Positions 34,801 through 44,399 of a stretch of DNA of 64,000 bases are shown here, one piece after another. The notes under the pieces were generated by a model. It was not told the origin of the DNA, did not search any database, and was given only the letters and a program-made list of their open reading frames with translations. The DNA is taken from the NCBI GenBank assembly GCA_965655865.1, contig CBFHJJ010000001.1, positions 124,001 to 188,000 on the forward strand. Reading direction: 5' to 3'. The DNA is from MAG-121220-bin8 sp965655865 (GTDB taxonomy: Bacteria > Bacteroidota > Bacteroidia > Flavobacteriales > Flavobacteriaceae). The first letter of the stretch is position 1. Each line of letters begins with the position of its first letter. Both the position numbers and the translations under genes were made by a program.

Positions 34801-37800
34801 ATTTAGATGGAAGATACCTTACTTCATTTACAGAAACGGATCCAATATTTATGGCATCCCCTTCAGCAGGAATTACAGATACCAACATATCAAATTGGAA
34901 TACAGCATACGGATGGGGTGATCATTCACAAGCTGGATACACTGGTGATCAAGATTTAAGTGGGTACCTACTAAATACTACCGACGCTTTTAGTGGAAAC
35001 CTAACATTCAATGGTGGTAATAATAATTCAAAAGAATCTTTCATTAATGTGAAAAGAGGAAGTGGTGCTGGATTATGGTTAAAATTTCAAACAGACTCAA
35101 CATCAACAAATAATGTTAGTCAGTTCGTAATAAGAAGAAGTACGGACAATGTGGACATCTTATCAATATCGGCTACTTCAGGAAACTTAACCGTACCGGG
35201 TACATTATCCGCTTCGGGATACAACAACACTAATTGGGACACAGCATATGGATGGGGTGACCATTCACAAGTGGGGTACATTACTGGATTTACAAATACT
35301 AATGAGTTTACGACAGGTGCTACTTTTAACAGTAGTAATGGTAAAATAACCTTCACAAGAAATAATGGTGGGGATACGTACATTGTGGATATTGATGGTA
35401 GATTCTCATTAACCTCACATAATCATGATGGAGATTATATACAAGATGGTGGTACAACCTCTGTTGGTAATATAAACACAATCGGTACAGAGTCTATAAA
35501 ACATAGGTGGAATAATTCAACCATAGGTAGACCTGCTTCAAGTCAATCCAACGAATATGGAACTGTGACTACACTTACTTATGATAGTCTTTACGCGACA
35601 CAAATTGCTTGGGACATACATGATAATAATTTATACGGAAGAACTCTTGATCTAACTAATGATACAGGAACGTGGTCTAAGTTTTTTACTGATACTAATT
35701 TTACCGATAATTCCACAAATTGGAATACCGCATATGGATGGGGTGACCACTCACAAGAGGGGTATCTAAAATCATATAATGATGAATATACCACAGGTGC
35801 CACATTTAATGGTGGTAATGGTATAATCACATTTACAAGAAACGATGGAGATCAGTATACTGTTGATATTAGTAGTACTTTAACCGATGTTACGGTGACA
35901 GGAGGTACATATAATGATGGTACACAAACACTAACATTGACAAAGAGTGATGGTGATACTGTGGATGTGACGGGATTTGCAATTGAATCAGTTAAATTTA
36001 CGACAGGGGCTACGTTCAACGACAGTAATGGAATAATTACATTTACTAATAATGATAATACGACATACACTGTCGATATTGACGATAGGTACTTACAGTT
36101 AGGTGGAGGAACCCTTACAGGTAATTTAACACTTAATAGTACTAATCCTGAAATCCTATTTAACGGAACATCAGACGCTGGTGTTGATATGGCAATTAAA
36201 GCAACACCCGAAGGTTTAGATTTTTATGAACCCGAAGATAGTAATAAAATACATTTCCAAATATTAGATGATGCTGGTGTAAATTCAACATATGGGTATA
36301 AAGTTGGAAATACAGTAGTAATAAATAGTAGTAGAGTTTTATCTAATGTGACAGGTAATATATCAATGTTCACTAATGATAGTAACTACCTTACTTCATT
36401 TACAGAAACAGATCCAATATTTACGGCATCACCTTCAGCTGGAATTACAGATACAAATATATCGAATTGGAACACCGCATACGGATGGGGAGACCATTCA
36501 ACTGAAGGGTATCTAAAATCATTTACAGAAACAGATCCAATTTATACATCGGAGAGAAATAGTCTTCGACTTAATAAGATGGTCCAATCAACATTATTAT
36601 TTAGTGTTTTGGAGGATTATAACAAACCAAGTGGGTATTCTACGATGATTCAACCATCGTCATATCAAAATCCATTACCGAGTCATGGTTACTACCATAT
36701 ATTAGGTAGAAGAGATGGTGGTGGAGGATATGGTGCATTATTACAATCATACAATAGTGATGAACTTTTTCATGGTAACACAACAAGTAATACTACCAAC
36801 ATTGTATGGAGAAAAATATGGACAGACACTAACTTTACCCAATCAGAAATAAATAATTGGGGAACCGCATATGGATGGGGTGACCACGCAAGTGCTGGAT
36901 ACATCACAGGATATAGTGAAACAGATACTTTAGATAGTGTAACTGATAGAGGTGCAACCACAACAAATAATATAACTGTTGGTAACATCTTATCAACAGA
37001 TCAAGTAAAAGTAACTTCCACAGGGACCGCCACTTTAATTTTAAGAGGTGATAGTGGGAATTCAGGAGACACTGGACAATTAGATTCAACTATTAAAATG
37101 TTACACGATGATGAATCACATGGTATTCATTTAGAAACAAGAAACTACGCAGGTAAAAACTCATTTGAAATATTGTCTATTGCTGCTGGAACAGCATCAA
37201 GTAGATTTTTAATTGATCAAGATGGTGATGGGATTTTCACAGGTAATGTGCAAATGCAAACAGGTAATTCTGTAGGTAAGTTTGCCGTTATGAGTACAGG
37301 AGTTCATGGATCGTACGATTTTTATAATAATGGTACAAGTTACTTTAATAATAGTGTTACTATAGATGGAAATCTTACCCTTAGTGGTAATGTGGACATA
37401 CTTATGGATGACAATTCAGGTGCCGCTGTTGAGTTCAAACAGGGTAGTGATTTGTATATGAGATTTATCACTACAAACGGTGGTGAACACATAGAAGTAA
37501 ATAAGAACATTGAATTACAAGGAGTTACCGCAACAAGTGGTCAATTCTCATCCACATTATCAGTAGCAAGCGATATTATACATAGTGGTGATTCTGATAC
37601 TAAAATAAGTTTTACAGATAATAATGTTAAAATAATTGCCGGTAATAAAAACTATCTTCACGCACACGATAACGGAAGTTTATTTCTTTATGGTGGAAAT
37701 GGTACCGCTTTAACTTTAGACACACAGCAATTTGCAACTTTTGCAACCAGAGTAGGTATAGGAGTATCAGCATCAACTAACGCTATGTTAGACGTTAGAG

Positions 37801-40800
37801 GACCTGACACTGATAACGCTGTATTAGGTAGGTTTTGGTCTAACACAGGATCAAGAGGTTCTTTTATTATAAGAAATGGAACTAATGTATCTCCAACTAC
37901 TTTCATAGGTACTGCAGGAGGTTCTGAACAATTATCCATTGGAACAAACAATATTGAAGCGATAAGATTAGATGCGTCTCAAAACACACGTTTTACAGGT
38001 GGTGTTATTATTGAGGGAGGTGCAGACAGAATAACGGCTGAAGGTTCTTCAATGTATTTGGGTGGTGGAAATGGTAACACCACATTAATTCAATTTTCGG
38101 GTAAAGCAATACCAGACTCAGATAAATCACATGATTTAGGATCAACCAATAGGTATTGGAGAAACGCATATATAGATGTTATAACGGCAACGGGTGGTAA
38201 CTCAACAAATTGGAACACAGCATATGGATGGGGTGATCATTCTACTGAAGGATACATCACAGGGTTTACAGACACAAATGAATTTGTTACAGGTGCAACA
38301 TTCAACACAGGTGATGGTAAAATAACCTTCACAAGAAATAATGGTGGTGACACCTTCAATGTTGATATTGATGGTAGATTCTCATTAACCTCACATAATC
38401 ATGATGGAGTTTACTTTAAGTTTGACTCTGAAAATGCTGGTTTTTTAAATCTTCAGCAAAATACTGTGGGTACTACTTTTGGTAATGGGGTTGCCACTGT
38501 ACCGTCTTACTACTTTGGTCAAAAAGTAGGGGATAATGATGGTTGGAGATTATATGGTGAAGCACCATCAAGTAACGATGTTAAAATGATTTTTGAAATC
38601 ATTGATGACATTGAATCTGGTGACACATGGGTTTTTAGAAACAAGAAAACTTATGACCCATATACTGCAAATGACGTTGTTAAAATTCAAGGTAATGGTA
38701 ACATTATAACATTAGGTACAATTACCGCATCTGGTTACAATAGTTCTAACTGGGACACAGCTTATGGATGGGGTGACCACTCACAAGAGGGGTACGTCAC
38801 AGGTGATTACCTACCAATTGCAGGAGGTACATTAACAGGTAACCTTATTGTTGGTTCAGTGAGTAAGACATCTGACAGTGTAGTTAAAGTATTGGCGGAT
38901 CAAGGATATAAGGCAGGATTTGAAGCTTATGGTAATGGACAAGGAACAGGTTATATATACCTTGGACAATCCACATCACATGGTGGGGGTATGTCATATA
39001 ACGGTGATGGTAGTCCGGCACTTGTTAGTGGTGAAAGTGCCGATAGAATTACCTTCTATAGAAGAACTAATAGTGTTGATAGTGAAGTTTTCAGTTATAA
39101 CCATAATTCTGATTCGGTTTATTTTAATGGTGAAATATTACCATCAACTATAAACACAGGACAAGGTTCAACTGAAGTTCACTTAATGAACCAAAACATT
39201 AGAACCACTGATGATGTACAATTTGGTAAGGGTAAGTTTAGTGAACAAGTAAGTGTTAATAACAGAACAGCAATGTCTGTGGCACATTGGTCAAGAAGTG
39301 GTAATACTACAGGAGCTATAAAAATTAAAATACCAGGTACACATACGAGTAATTGGTCAATGCTTGTTCTACGTATAACTACGTACGAATATAATAGTAA
39401 TGCACATGCTGTTTACTACGTTTCAGGTCACGATTGGACCAGTGGTTGGTACAACAATGGTGTAACAGTACAAGGGACGGGTAAACTTATGAGTCTTGGT
39501 TTTAGTACTGCTGAGAATGAGGATTACGTAATCCTTGGTGATACTGATTCAACATGGGCATATGGTCACGTTACTGTTGATGTGGTTGCACATCCTGACT
39601 TCTACAATTCCTCAATGGATATTACGAGTGGTTGGGTAATTACACAAGAAACCGCGTTAGACGGAATCACAATAAACAGTGTTACAAACAAACAACTTTT
39701 AGACACTTCTACATTCGGTACTAAAATTAGTCAATGGGATACCGCATACGGATGGGGTAATCACGCAGACCAAGATTACGCAACCGAAACGTATGTTGGG
39801 GATCAAATAGACACCCTTATTGATTCCGCACCAGGTACATTAGATACGTTAAATGAATTAGCAGAAGCACTTGGAGATGATCCAAACTTTGCAACCACAA
39901 TAACAAATAGTATTGCGACTAAACTTCCACTTAGTGGTGGAACACTTACGGGTGATTTAATTATACAACATACTGATGATGCACCTGGTGAGTTGTTACA
40001 TCTTAGAAATGACTCAAACGGAAACGGAGCCACTATAAAGTTCTCGGATCAGGCAACTACGGCAGCACAATACGGTTCACTAAGTTATTATCATGCTAAT
40101 GGTGCGTCGTATGGATCGGAACATGCATTTGTATTTGACGGTACCGAAGCGGGTATGAGTTTCGTGGTGAAGGGTAAAGTAATGTATTCTCAGGGAATCT
40201 ATACAACACCATCTACGGGAACAGGAGCTGGAACAAGAAAAGATACAAATTGGGATACTGCATATGGATGGGGTGATCATTCACAAGCGGGATATACCTC
40301 TAATACGGGTACACTGACAGATAGTAACGATAGAAACTATATCACAGACAGTAGAGGTGCCGTGAGAGCACCATCATATTATAATGATAGATATGCACAA
40401 TGGGATTTCCAAAATAAGTCAGATACTACTGTTGGAGGTGACGAATGGCACGCATTACTTACAGTTTCTAAATGGACTGGTTATTCTTCAACTCACAGAC
40501 AAGAACAATTAATATTTTCTGGTGATCATTTATGGAGAAGAACGGCGACAAGTGATTCTGTATGGGGTACTAATAAAAAGATATGGGATTCAGGTAACCT
40601 AACAAACAACTCAGGTAATTGGGATACAGCATATGGATGGGGTGATCATAGTGTCGCGGGATACACAGGTGACCAAGATTTAAGTGGTTACTTACTAAAC
40701 AGTACAGATACATTTGTAGGTTCACTATCAATCAATGGAGATATAAGGGGAACCGGACAACAGTTAATATTGAATGCTGGTGAATCTTATAGTGTTGCTA

Positions 40801-42332
40801 CCGCACAAACAAATGAATATGTTTATGTAAACGCTGAACAAGGTTTAGAGGTTAATTCAGACACTGGTAATTGGTCAGGTGGATGGGCGGCAAGAAAAAC
40901 CGCACTACTTAGAGGGGATTTACTTAGGTTAGATGGAGAAGATCTCACCAAAACTAATATTCAAAACTTCAAGACTGCATACGGTTGGGGAGATCATGAT
41001 GGTGTTTACCTTCCAATAGCCGGTAAGGCCGCTGACTCTGAGAAACTTGATGGTATTGATTCTTCAGAGTTTTTAAGAAGTAACACGGCGGACACTTTCA
41101 CAAGTACTATAACAATGGGTACTCAGAAGGCGTTAGTTGCCAACAACTACGGACGAGGAGTATATGGTTTATACTCCGCAACAAGATACCAACACGTTTG
41201 GTCAATGGGTACAGCTTATAACCTTAATGATGACGGAACATCGACAGGTAATTTATATGGTATTGCGTATACTCACACAAATATAGGTGGACAATCTAAG
41301 TCTGGATTATCCCACCAAGCGTTGTTTATGACTAACGGTGTTACCAAAACCGCAATAGGTAGTGGTATATGGACAGATGGTACAATCACCACTACATCTC
41401 ACGGAACCTCTTCTAATTGGAAAAGTGCATATGATTGGGGTAATCATGCAAGTAGTGGTTATTTAACTTCTTCATCAACACTAAATGCAAGTAATATGAC
41501 TACAGGTACATTACCTGATGTGTTTAGTAGTAGTACGAGATACAATATCGGTTTAATTGATGGTAACGGAAGTCAATCAAGAGATAAAATTAGAGTTTGG
41601 ACGAATAGTCAATATACCATCGGTATGAAGAGTGGATATCAATTTGGTCATCTCGGTAATAATTACGCGATGTCATTCCAAATGAATGCAGATGCGGACA
41701 GAGGTTTTTGGTGGGGAACAGATGGTGATTCAGATAACCAAGGTGCAATGGCACTTACCACTGATGGTAGAGCAAATATTAAAAAATCTTTATCTATTGG
41801 TCAAGGAAACACAACTACACCGTCATCGACACCACTGTATGTTGAAGGTACAACTGCTGGAGCAACAGTATTTGAGGTACATGGAACACAAGGACCATTA
41901 TTCTCGATATCGGATGATATGTCAGGTGACATATTTGAGGTTTCAGATATATCAGGAGTCCCAATCTTAACGGTTAATGCGTCGGGTACGGTTACGGTAG
42001 ATGATACTCTACATGTTAAAGGTGATGTAATTGCATATCATTCATCGGATAAGAGATTAAAAGATAATATCAAACCAATACTTAACCCACTTGATAAAAT
42101 TAAATTGATTGGTGGTTACGAGTTTGATTGGAATGAACAATCTAAGAACGAAGGTCATGATGTTGGTGTCATTGCACAAGAAATTGAGGAGGTACTTCCT
42201 GAATTGGTTAGTACAAGAAACGATGGTTACAAAGGTGTTAAGTATGAAAAAATTACAGCATTGTTAATTGAAGCAAATAAAGAACTTCTAAATAGAGTTG
42301 AAGAATTAGAAAAAAAATTAACTGAAAAATAA
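31824..42332 (+). CDS. Giant tail fibre with C-terminal Peptidase_S74 chaperone
   Basis: 3502 residues. N-terminus GQTVKLRRSAVSGRVPINSQ, then LQLGELSVNT is the standard virion-attachment start of T4-like marine fibres. Residues about 330-470 are a coiled coil of 14-residue units (EVTSGSHDGRLDSL type); the DNIISLNG/SGSLIWD module is at about 495-574. The shaft carries about 13 copies of NWNTAYGWGDHSQAGY spaced at irregular intervals, with beta inserts between. The end (SDKRLKDNIKPILNPLDKIK, then VGVIAQEIEEVLPELV, about 3407-3502) is the S74 endosialidase-type chaperone, which drives trimer folding and cleaves itself off at its Ser. Receptor-binding role inferred. Confidence 0.9.
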   Translation: MGQTVKLRRSAVSGRVPINSQLQLGELSVNTADGKLFFAKSGSLGPSIEEIITTNTQNTGSIDLVGALTASVVSSSFIGDGRGLYNIPASGVTGLSLDKITSGPATASISETRFDVNVDTVIDGSLTVTEITGSGLGLTNVPVNISGSSHLSTNYDSSFTKLHFDHSTGIKIVGDTSTGIAKIYLDGVASENESGVGNTKLLTVTTASSTWTFNHGLGEKYPSIVVFDGNDNVIIPQNIEAVSESQLVVSFASPQIGYVTATVGGGLPSYETGDYKTLVTENGVPTWKEGILSGSISFDSYSSSIDDELGVRDLRLNSIESLTGSYLIESDLDGLDDRIDSLEVESGSIRTDLNTYTSSTDNRLDSLEVTSGSQKQKLGEHRDRLVSLEVTSGSHDNRLVSLEVTSGSHDGRLDSIESKTGSFLVSNDLSTIEGKIGSLETTSGSHDGRLDSLETESGSIRSEVQLMRHSQNVYTSSNNIRVDNLESFETTVGGGLEFTGSNVTIKGDLLVKGTETRVDSTTVEVSDNIISLNGSGAANGGIEVRDVTSPGILSGSLIWDGTDNKWKAGVKGSEDSIVLVGDLNSFTSSNDDRLDRIETSTSSLNSFTSSINTTIKDKLNNDGVISGSVQIDHDATTNYVGNEHIDHSTITIGSGKGLTGGGTIDTSRSLTLDTGSAHFLDGVKSKLNTETVVSGSEQIDITGTTNYNLVDGRLDSLESNSGSYLTEFTETDPIFTASPSAGITDTNIDNWDSAYTYSTVGHLPLSGGTITGDVRFLDDDQLKLGSGNDLRLWHNGTNSYLFNYGGSMFIGTRTNDTTFLGNDGNNGDVTYFKIDGSNQGLYYYKSQFFADGVKSHYGASNDLEIYHDGSNSYITEKGTGNLNIKGGQGLALLSSSDEFYFYGDTNGQVNLYHNGLKKFETTSGGIEVSGTIVATGYNDSNWNTAYGWGDHSQVGYITGFTNTNEFTTGATFNSGDGVITFTRNNGGDTFTVDLDGRYLTSFTETDPIFMASPSAGITDTNISNWNTAYGWGDHSQAGYTGDQDLSGYLLNTTDAFSGNLTFNGGNNNSKESFINVKRGSGAGLWLKFQTDSTSTNNVSQFVIRRSTDNVDILSISATSGNLTVPGTLSASGYNNTNWDTAYGWGDHSQVGYITGFTNTNEFTTGATFNSSNGKITFTRNNGGDTYIVDIDGRFSLTSHNHDGDYIQDGGTTSVGNINTIGTESIKHRWNNSTIGRPASSQSNEYGTVTTLTYDSLYATQIAWDIHDNNLYGRTLDLTNDTGTWSKFFTDTNFTDNSTNWNTAYGWGDHSQEGYLKSYNDEYTTGATFNGGNGIITFTRNDGDQYTVDISSTLTDVTVTGGTYNDGTQTLTLTKSDGDTVDVTGFAIESVKFTTGATFNDSNGIITFTNNDNTTYTVDIDDRYLQLGGGTLTGNLTLNSTNPEILFNGTSDAGVDMAIKATPEGLDFYEPEDSNKIHFQILDDAGVNSTYGYKVGNTVVINSSRVLSNVTGNISMFTNDSNYLTSFTETDPIFTASPSAGITDTNISNWNTAYGWGDHSTEGYLKSFTETDPIYTSERNSLRLNKMVQSTLLFSVLEDYNKPSGYSTMIQPSSYQNPLPSHGYYHILGRRDGGGGYGALLQSYNSDELFHGNTTSNTTNIVWRKIWTDTNFTQSEINNWGTAYGWGDHASAGYITGYSETDTLDSVTDRGATTTNNITVGNILSTDQVKVTSTGTATLILRGDSGNSGDTGQLDSTIKMLHDDESHGIHLETRNYAGKNSFEILSIAAGTASSRFLIDQDGDGIFTGNVQMQTGNSVGKFAVMSTGVHGSYDFYNNGTSYFNNSVTIDGNLTLSGNVDILMDDNSGAAVEFKQGSDLYMRFITTNGGEHIEVNKNIELQGVTATSGQFSSTLSVASDIIHSGDSDTKISFTDNNVKIIAGNKNYLHAHDNGSLFLYGGNGTALTLDTQQFATFATRVGIGVSASTNAMLDVRGPDTDNAVLGRFWSNTGSRGSFIIRNGTNVSPTTFIGTAGGSEQLSIGTNNIEAIRLDASQNTRFTGGVIIEGGADRITAEGSSMYLGGGNGNTTLIQFSGKAIPDSDKSHDLGSTNRYWRNAYIDVITATGGNSTNWNTAYGWGDHSTEGYITGFTDTNEFVTGATFNTGDGKITFTRNNGGDTFNVDIDGRFSLTSHNHDGVYFKFDSENAGFLNLQQNTVGTTFGNGVATVPSYYFGQKVGDNDGWRLYGEAPSSNDVKMIFEIIDDIESGDTWVFRNKKTYDPYTANDVVKIQGNGNIITLGTITASGYNSSNWDTAYGWGDHSQEGYVTGDYLPIAGGTLTGNLIVGSVSKTSDSVVKVLADQGYKAGFEAYGNGQGTGYIYLGQSTSHGGGMSYNGDGSPALVSGESADRITFYRRTNSVDSEVFSYNHNSDSVYFNGEILPSTINTGQGSTEVHLMNQNIRTTDDVQFGKGKFSEQVSVNNRTAMSVAHWSRSGNTTGAIKIKIPGTHTSNWSMLVLRITTYEYNSNAHAVYYVSGHDWTSGWYNNGVTVQGTGKLMSLGFSTAENEDYVILGDTDSTWAYGHVTVDVVAHPDFYNSSMDITSGWVITQETALDGITINSVTNKQLLDTSTFGTKISQWDTAYGWGNHADQDYATETYVGDQIDTLIDSAPGTLDTLNELAEALGDDPNFATTITNSIATKLPLSGGTLTGDLIIQHTDDAPGELLHLRNDSNGNGATIKFSDQATTAAQYGSLSYYHANGASYGSEHAFVFDGTEAGMSFVVKGKVMYSQGIYTTPSTGTGAGTRKDTNWDTAYGWGDHSQAGYTSNTGTLTDSNDRNYITDSRGAVRAPSYYNDRYAQWDFQNKSDTTVGGDEWHALLTVSKWTGYSSTHRQEQLIFSGDHLWRRTATSDSVWGTNKKIWDSGNLTNNSGNWDTAYGWGDHSVAGYTGDQDLSGYLLNSTDTFVGSLSINGDIRGTGQQLILNAGESYSVATAQTNEYVYVNAEQGLEVNSDTGNWSGGWAARKTALLRGDLLRLDGEDLTKTNIQNFKTAYGWGDHDGVYLPIAGKAADSEKLDGIDSSEFLRSNTADTFTSTITMGTQKALVANNYGRGVYGLYSATRYQHVWSMGTAYNLNDDGTSTGNLYGIAYTHTNIGGQSKSGLSHQALFMTNGVTKTAIGSGIWTDGTITTTSHGTSSNWKSAYDWGNHASSGYLTSSSTLNASNMTTGTLPDVFSSSTRYNIGLIDGNGSQSRDKIRVWTNSQYTIGMKSGYQFGHLGNNYAMSFQMNADADRGFWWGTDGDSDNQGAMALTTDGRANIKKSLSIGQGNTTTPSSTPLYVEGTTAGATVFEVHGTQGPLFSISDDMSGDIFEVSDISGVPILTVNASGTVTVDDTLHVKGDVIAYHSSDKRLKDNIKPILNPLDKIKLIGGYEFDWNEQSKNEGHDVGVIAQEIEEVLPELVSTRNDGYKGVKYEKITALLIEANKELLNRVEELEKKLTEK
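34649..41459 (+). repeat. About 13 dispersed copies of the AYGWGDH repeat
   Basis: Within the giant fibre gene, an about 50-base element encoding NWxTAYGWGDHSxxGY occurs about 13 times between 34.6 and 41.5 kb, the last copies diverged (AYGWGNHADQDY, AYDWGNHASSGY). DNA spelling (ACGGATGGGG or ATGGATGGGG TGACCA) is well kept, so the copies may recombine. One more begins at the right window edge. Confidence 0.85.
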
Positions 42333-42907
42333 TGTCAAGTAAAAGAGGTCCAAGAACAATTAAAGTCGATGAATCAATGATAGATTCAATTACACTTAAA
42401 AATACAGAACAAACCTTTGGTGGTGATGTTGATGGTCAATTTGTATTCGAGGGATTTAAAACGGTTTCGGGATGTGATAATTCTGCGGTTTATATCCAAC
42501 TAAAAGATCCTATTGATTGGAATATGATATCGTGTAGATTTACTATTAATGGGTATGCGTCTTGTTGGACATTTAACAGTACTGGTGGTTATGGACCAGG
42601 TCCTCATGACGGTAATTTACATAGTTATGACCCGGGTAAAAATGATTTCTTTTCAGAAAGTAGATCAACCAATTCGTGGGGACATACACAGTTTCAATCA
42701 CATAGTAGAGTATCCGCGTGTGACAATCAGAGTAATAATTTCTACCACAGTGGATATCATTTAGGAGACCCTAAAATTTTTATAATGAAGAGAAGAAGAA
42801 ACCCAAATGGTCAACTTGCTGGTATTTATCACTCAACAGCATGTCAAGGTAGTGGAAAGGGCCACAATGTAAAAATAAGTGATATTAATATTTGGTACGA
42901 AGAGTAG
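42332..42907 (+). CDS. Fibre-associated protein, unknown
   Basis: 191 residues; ATG shares a base with the giant fibre stop, so it is translationally coupled. Beta-rich, with Gly, Ser, His and Cys (GYASCWTFNSTGGYGPGPHD; HSRVSACDNQSNNFYHSGYH), ending NVKISDINIWYEE. The look is of a compact beta-sandwich or lectin-like domain. The tight coupling to the fibre suggests a fibre tip or a fibre-assembly adaptor. No family recognised. Confidence 0.65.
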   Translation: MSSKRGPRTIKVDESMIDSITLKNTEQTFGGDVDGQFVFEGFKTVSGCDNSAVYIQLKDPIDWNMISCRFTINGYASCWTFNSTGGYGPGPHDGNLHSYDPGKNDFFSESRSTNSWGHTQFQSHSRVSACDNQSNNFYHSGYHLGDPKIFIMKRRRNPNGQLAGIYHSTACQGSGKGHNVKISDINIWYEE

Positions 42908-42908
42908 T

Positions 42909-43121
42909 ATGAAAACAGAAACACATATAAAAAATGGTATTACTTATAATGTAATAACAAATGAAGAAACAGATTATTGTACACAAGAAGAGAAAAATCA
43001 AAGAATTTCCATATGTGAAACATGTGAGTTTTTTGATGGTGGTATTTGCACTCAGTGTGAGTGTATAAGTGAGACCCTAACATTATTAAAGGACACAACA
43101 TGTCCTAAAAAAAAGTGGTAG
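42909..43121 (+). CDS. Small Cys-rich zinc-ribbon-like protein
   Basis: 70 residues from ATG 42909. Six Cys in the C-terminal half: RISICETCEFFDGGICTQCE, CISETLTLLKDTTCP and a final KKKW. The CxxC...CxxCxC...CPxxKW pattern is common in small genes beside fibre genes of T4-like marine phages. Likely binds one or two zinc ions. Role unknown, perhaps fibre assembly. Confidence 0.7.
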   Translation: MKTETHIKNGITYNVITNEETDYCTQEEKNQRISICETCEFFDGGICTQCECISETLTLLKDTTCPKKKW

Positions 43122-43124
43122 AAT

Positions 43125-44018
43125 ATGAGTATGGTATTTGGTAATGACGGATTCGGTCTGTGGAGAAATGCAGATTTTAAAAACGGTAATGTGGATAATT
43201 TTAATATGGGATCGTACAGAGCTAATGGAGGACCAGTCATAAATGGTGTTGACCAACCATACGTCCACATGATTGGTGGTGGTGGTAGTGGGTTTATCAG
43301 TTCAGATTATCTTGAGGTTGATACTTCTGAAAACTACAAATTAATTGTTTATGCAAAAACCTTCCAACCCGGTAGTTCAGGTAATAATGCTGGTGGTCAT
43401 CTCGGTTTTGCATGTTATGACAAGAATAAAACATTCGTTGATTTAAGAAATTGCGGAGATGTTGGTAACACATACTTATCAAGGGAAGCGAGACCTGGTG
43501 ATACTTCAATATTTATAACAACACCCGATGGTTGGTATCAAGGTCCTGACGTAACAAATCATAGATATTACTTTAGACAGATACTCTTCTTTCCTGCAAC
43601 ACATCCTGATTATGGAATACCACATGAATACACAAGGTTTAATGGTATGAGATATAAATCATTAACTGAAACAGGTTCTGGTGATTGGGAAATGGTATTG
43701 GAAAATGGTACACTTCCCGATTATGGTCATTCATTACCTATAGGAACACCTGTAAGTAGAGGTGTTGCGGGTGGGAGTTATAATTACGCATTAGGTGCAC
43801 CAACATACCCCACAACGTGGAAAAGATATTCCACAGGTTTATTTACGGGTGAAAATAGAAACAGTGGAACACCTTTTAGATATAAAACAAAGTATGTGAG
43901 ATTTTTATGTCTTAGAAATTATAGTAGAAGATCAGAATCACCACAAGACCACGAATGGGGTCTTAGTAGGATTTTCTTTGGTAAATCAACAGGTGGTAGA
44001 GAATTTAATAGTATTTAG
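43125..44018 (+). CDS. Fibre-tip-like beta protein
   Basis: 297 residues. Gly/Asn/Tyr/Phe-rich beta protein: residues about 45-125 read like a jelly-roll (SGFISSDYLEVDTSENYKLI; HLGFACYDKNKTFVDLRNCG) followed by a loop-rich C-terminal half (HEYTRFNGMRYKSLTETGSG). Position downstream of the giant fibre and its coupled genes suggests a receptor-binding or capsid-decoration protein. No enzyme motif seen; family not recognised. Confidence 0.62.
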   Translation: MSMVFGNDGFGLWRNADFKNGNVDNFNMGSYRANGGPVINGVDQPYVHMIGGGGSGFISSDYLEVDTSENYKLIVYAKTFQPGSSGNNAGGHLGFACYDKNKTFVDLRNCGDVGNTYLSREARPGDTSIFITTPDGWYQGPDVTNHRYYFRQILFFPATHPDYGIPHEYTRFNGMRYKSLTETGSGDWEMVLENGTLPDYGHSLPIGTPVSRGVAGGSYNYALGAPTYPTTWKRYSTGLFTGENRNSGTPFRYKTKYVRFLCLRNYSRRSESPQDHEWGLSRIFFGKSTGGREFNSI

Positions 44019-44020
44019 AT

Positions 44021-44122
44021 ATGGAAATAGTAAACGAGACTGAAGAAATAATTGATGGAAATAAAATTATCATTACTGAATTTAGTAATGGTGAAGTAAT
44101 TATTACCGAAGAAAAAATATAA
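44021..44122 (+). CDS. Very small acidic protein
   Basis: 33 residues (MEIVNETEEIIDGNKIIITE then FSNGEVIITEEKI), two bases after the previous stop and two bases before the next ATG. The alternating pattern looks like beta strands. It is accepted because it fills the gap exactly between two coupled genes. No family. Confidence 0.5.
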   Translation: MEIVNETEEIIDGNKIIITEFSNGEVIITEEKI

Positions 44123-44124
44123 CG

Positions 44125-44352
44125 ATGGGAGTAATACCAGCAACAGGAAGTGAAGTTAGTATGGGGAGAATATCAAGAGCTCTCGGAACTACTAATGCAT
44201 ATCCCCCACCTGCTGGTTCAAACATTAAACTTAATGGTACTTTAGGGATCAATAGAAGTAACGCGGTTACCAACATATCGGACATTGTCTCAGGATCATC
44301 AACTGAGGAGTCTGGAGATTTTGGTGGATTGGATACACCAAATACTTATTAA
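44125..44352 (+). CDS. Short fibre-region protein, MGVIPATGSEVSMG type
   Basis: 75 residues beginning GVIPATGSEVSMGRISRALG, a start I recognise from short conserved proteins in fibre/tail clusters of many T4-like phages and relatives. The rest is Ser/Gly/Thr/Asn-rich. Virion component by association; exact role unknown. It closes the fibre module before the biosynthetic cluster. Confidence 0.7.
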   Translation: MGVIPATGSEVSMGRISRALGTTNAYPPPAGSNIKLNGTLGINRSNAVTNISDIVSGSSTEESGDFGGLDTPNTY

Positions 44353-44354
44353 CC

Positions 44355-44383
44355 TTTAAAATTTTAATTTAATTGTTTATATT
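44355..44383 (+). promoter_or_regulatory. Candidate promoter TTT-N20-TATATT
   Basis: TTT 44355-44357, 20-base spacer, TATATT 44378-44383; a G-to-T variant of the TTG sites but with exact spacing. It would start the 44.4 kb cluster. Confidence 0.4.
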
Positions 44384-44399
44384 AATGGTATAGATTAAT

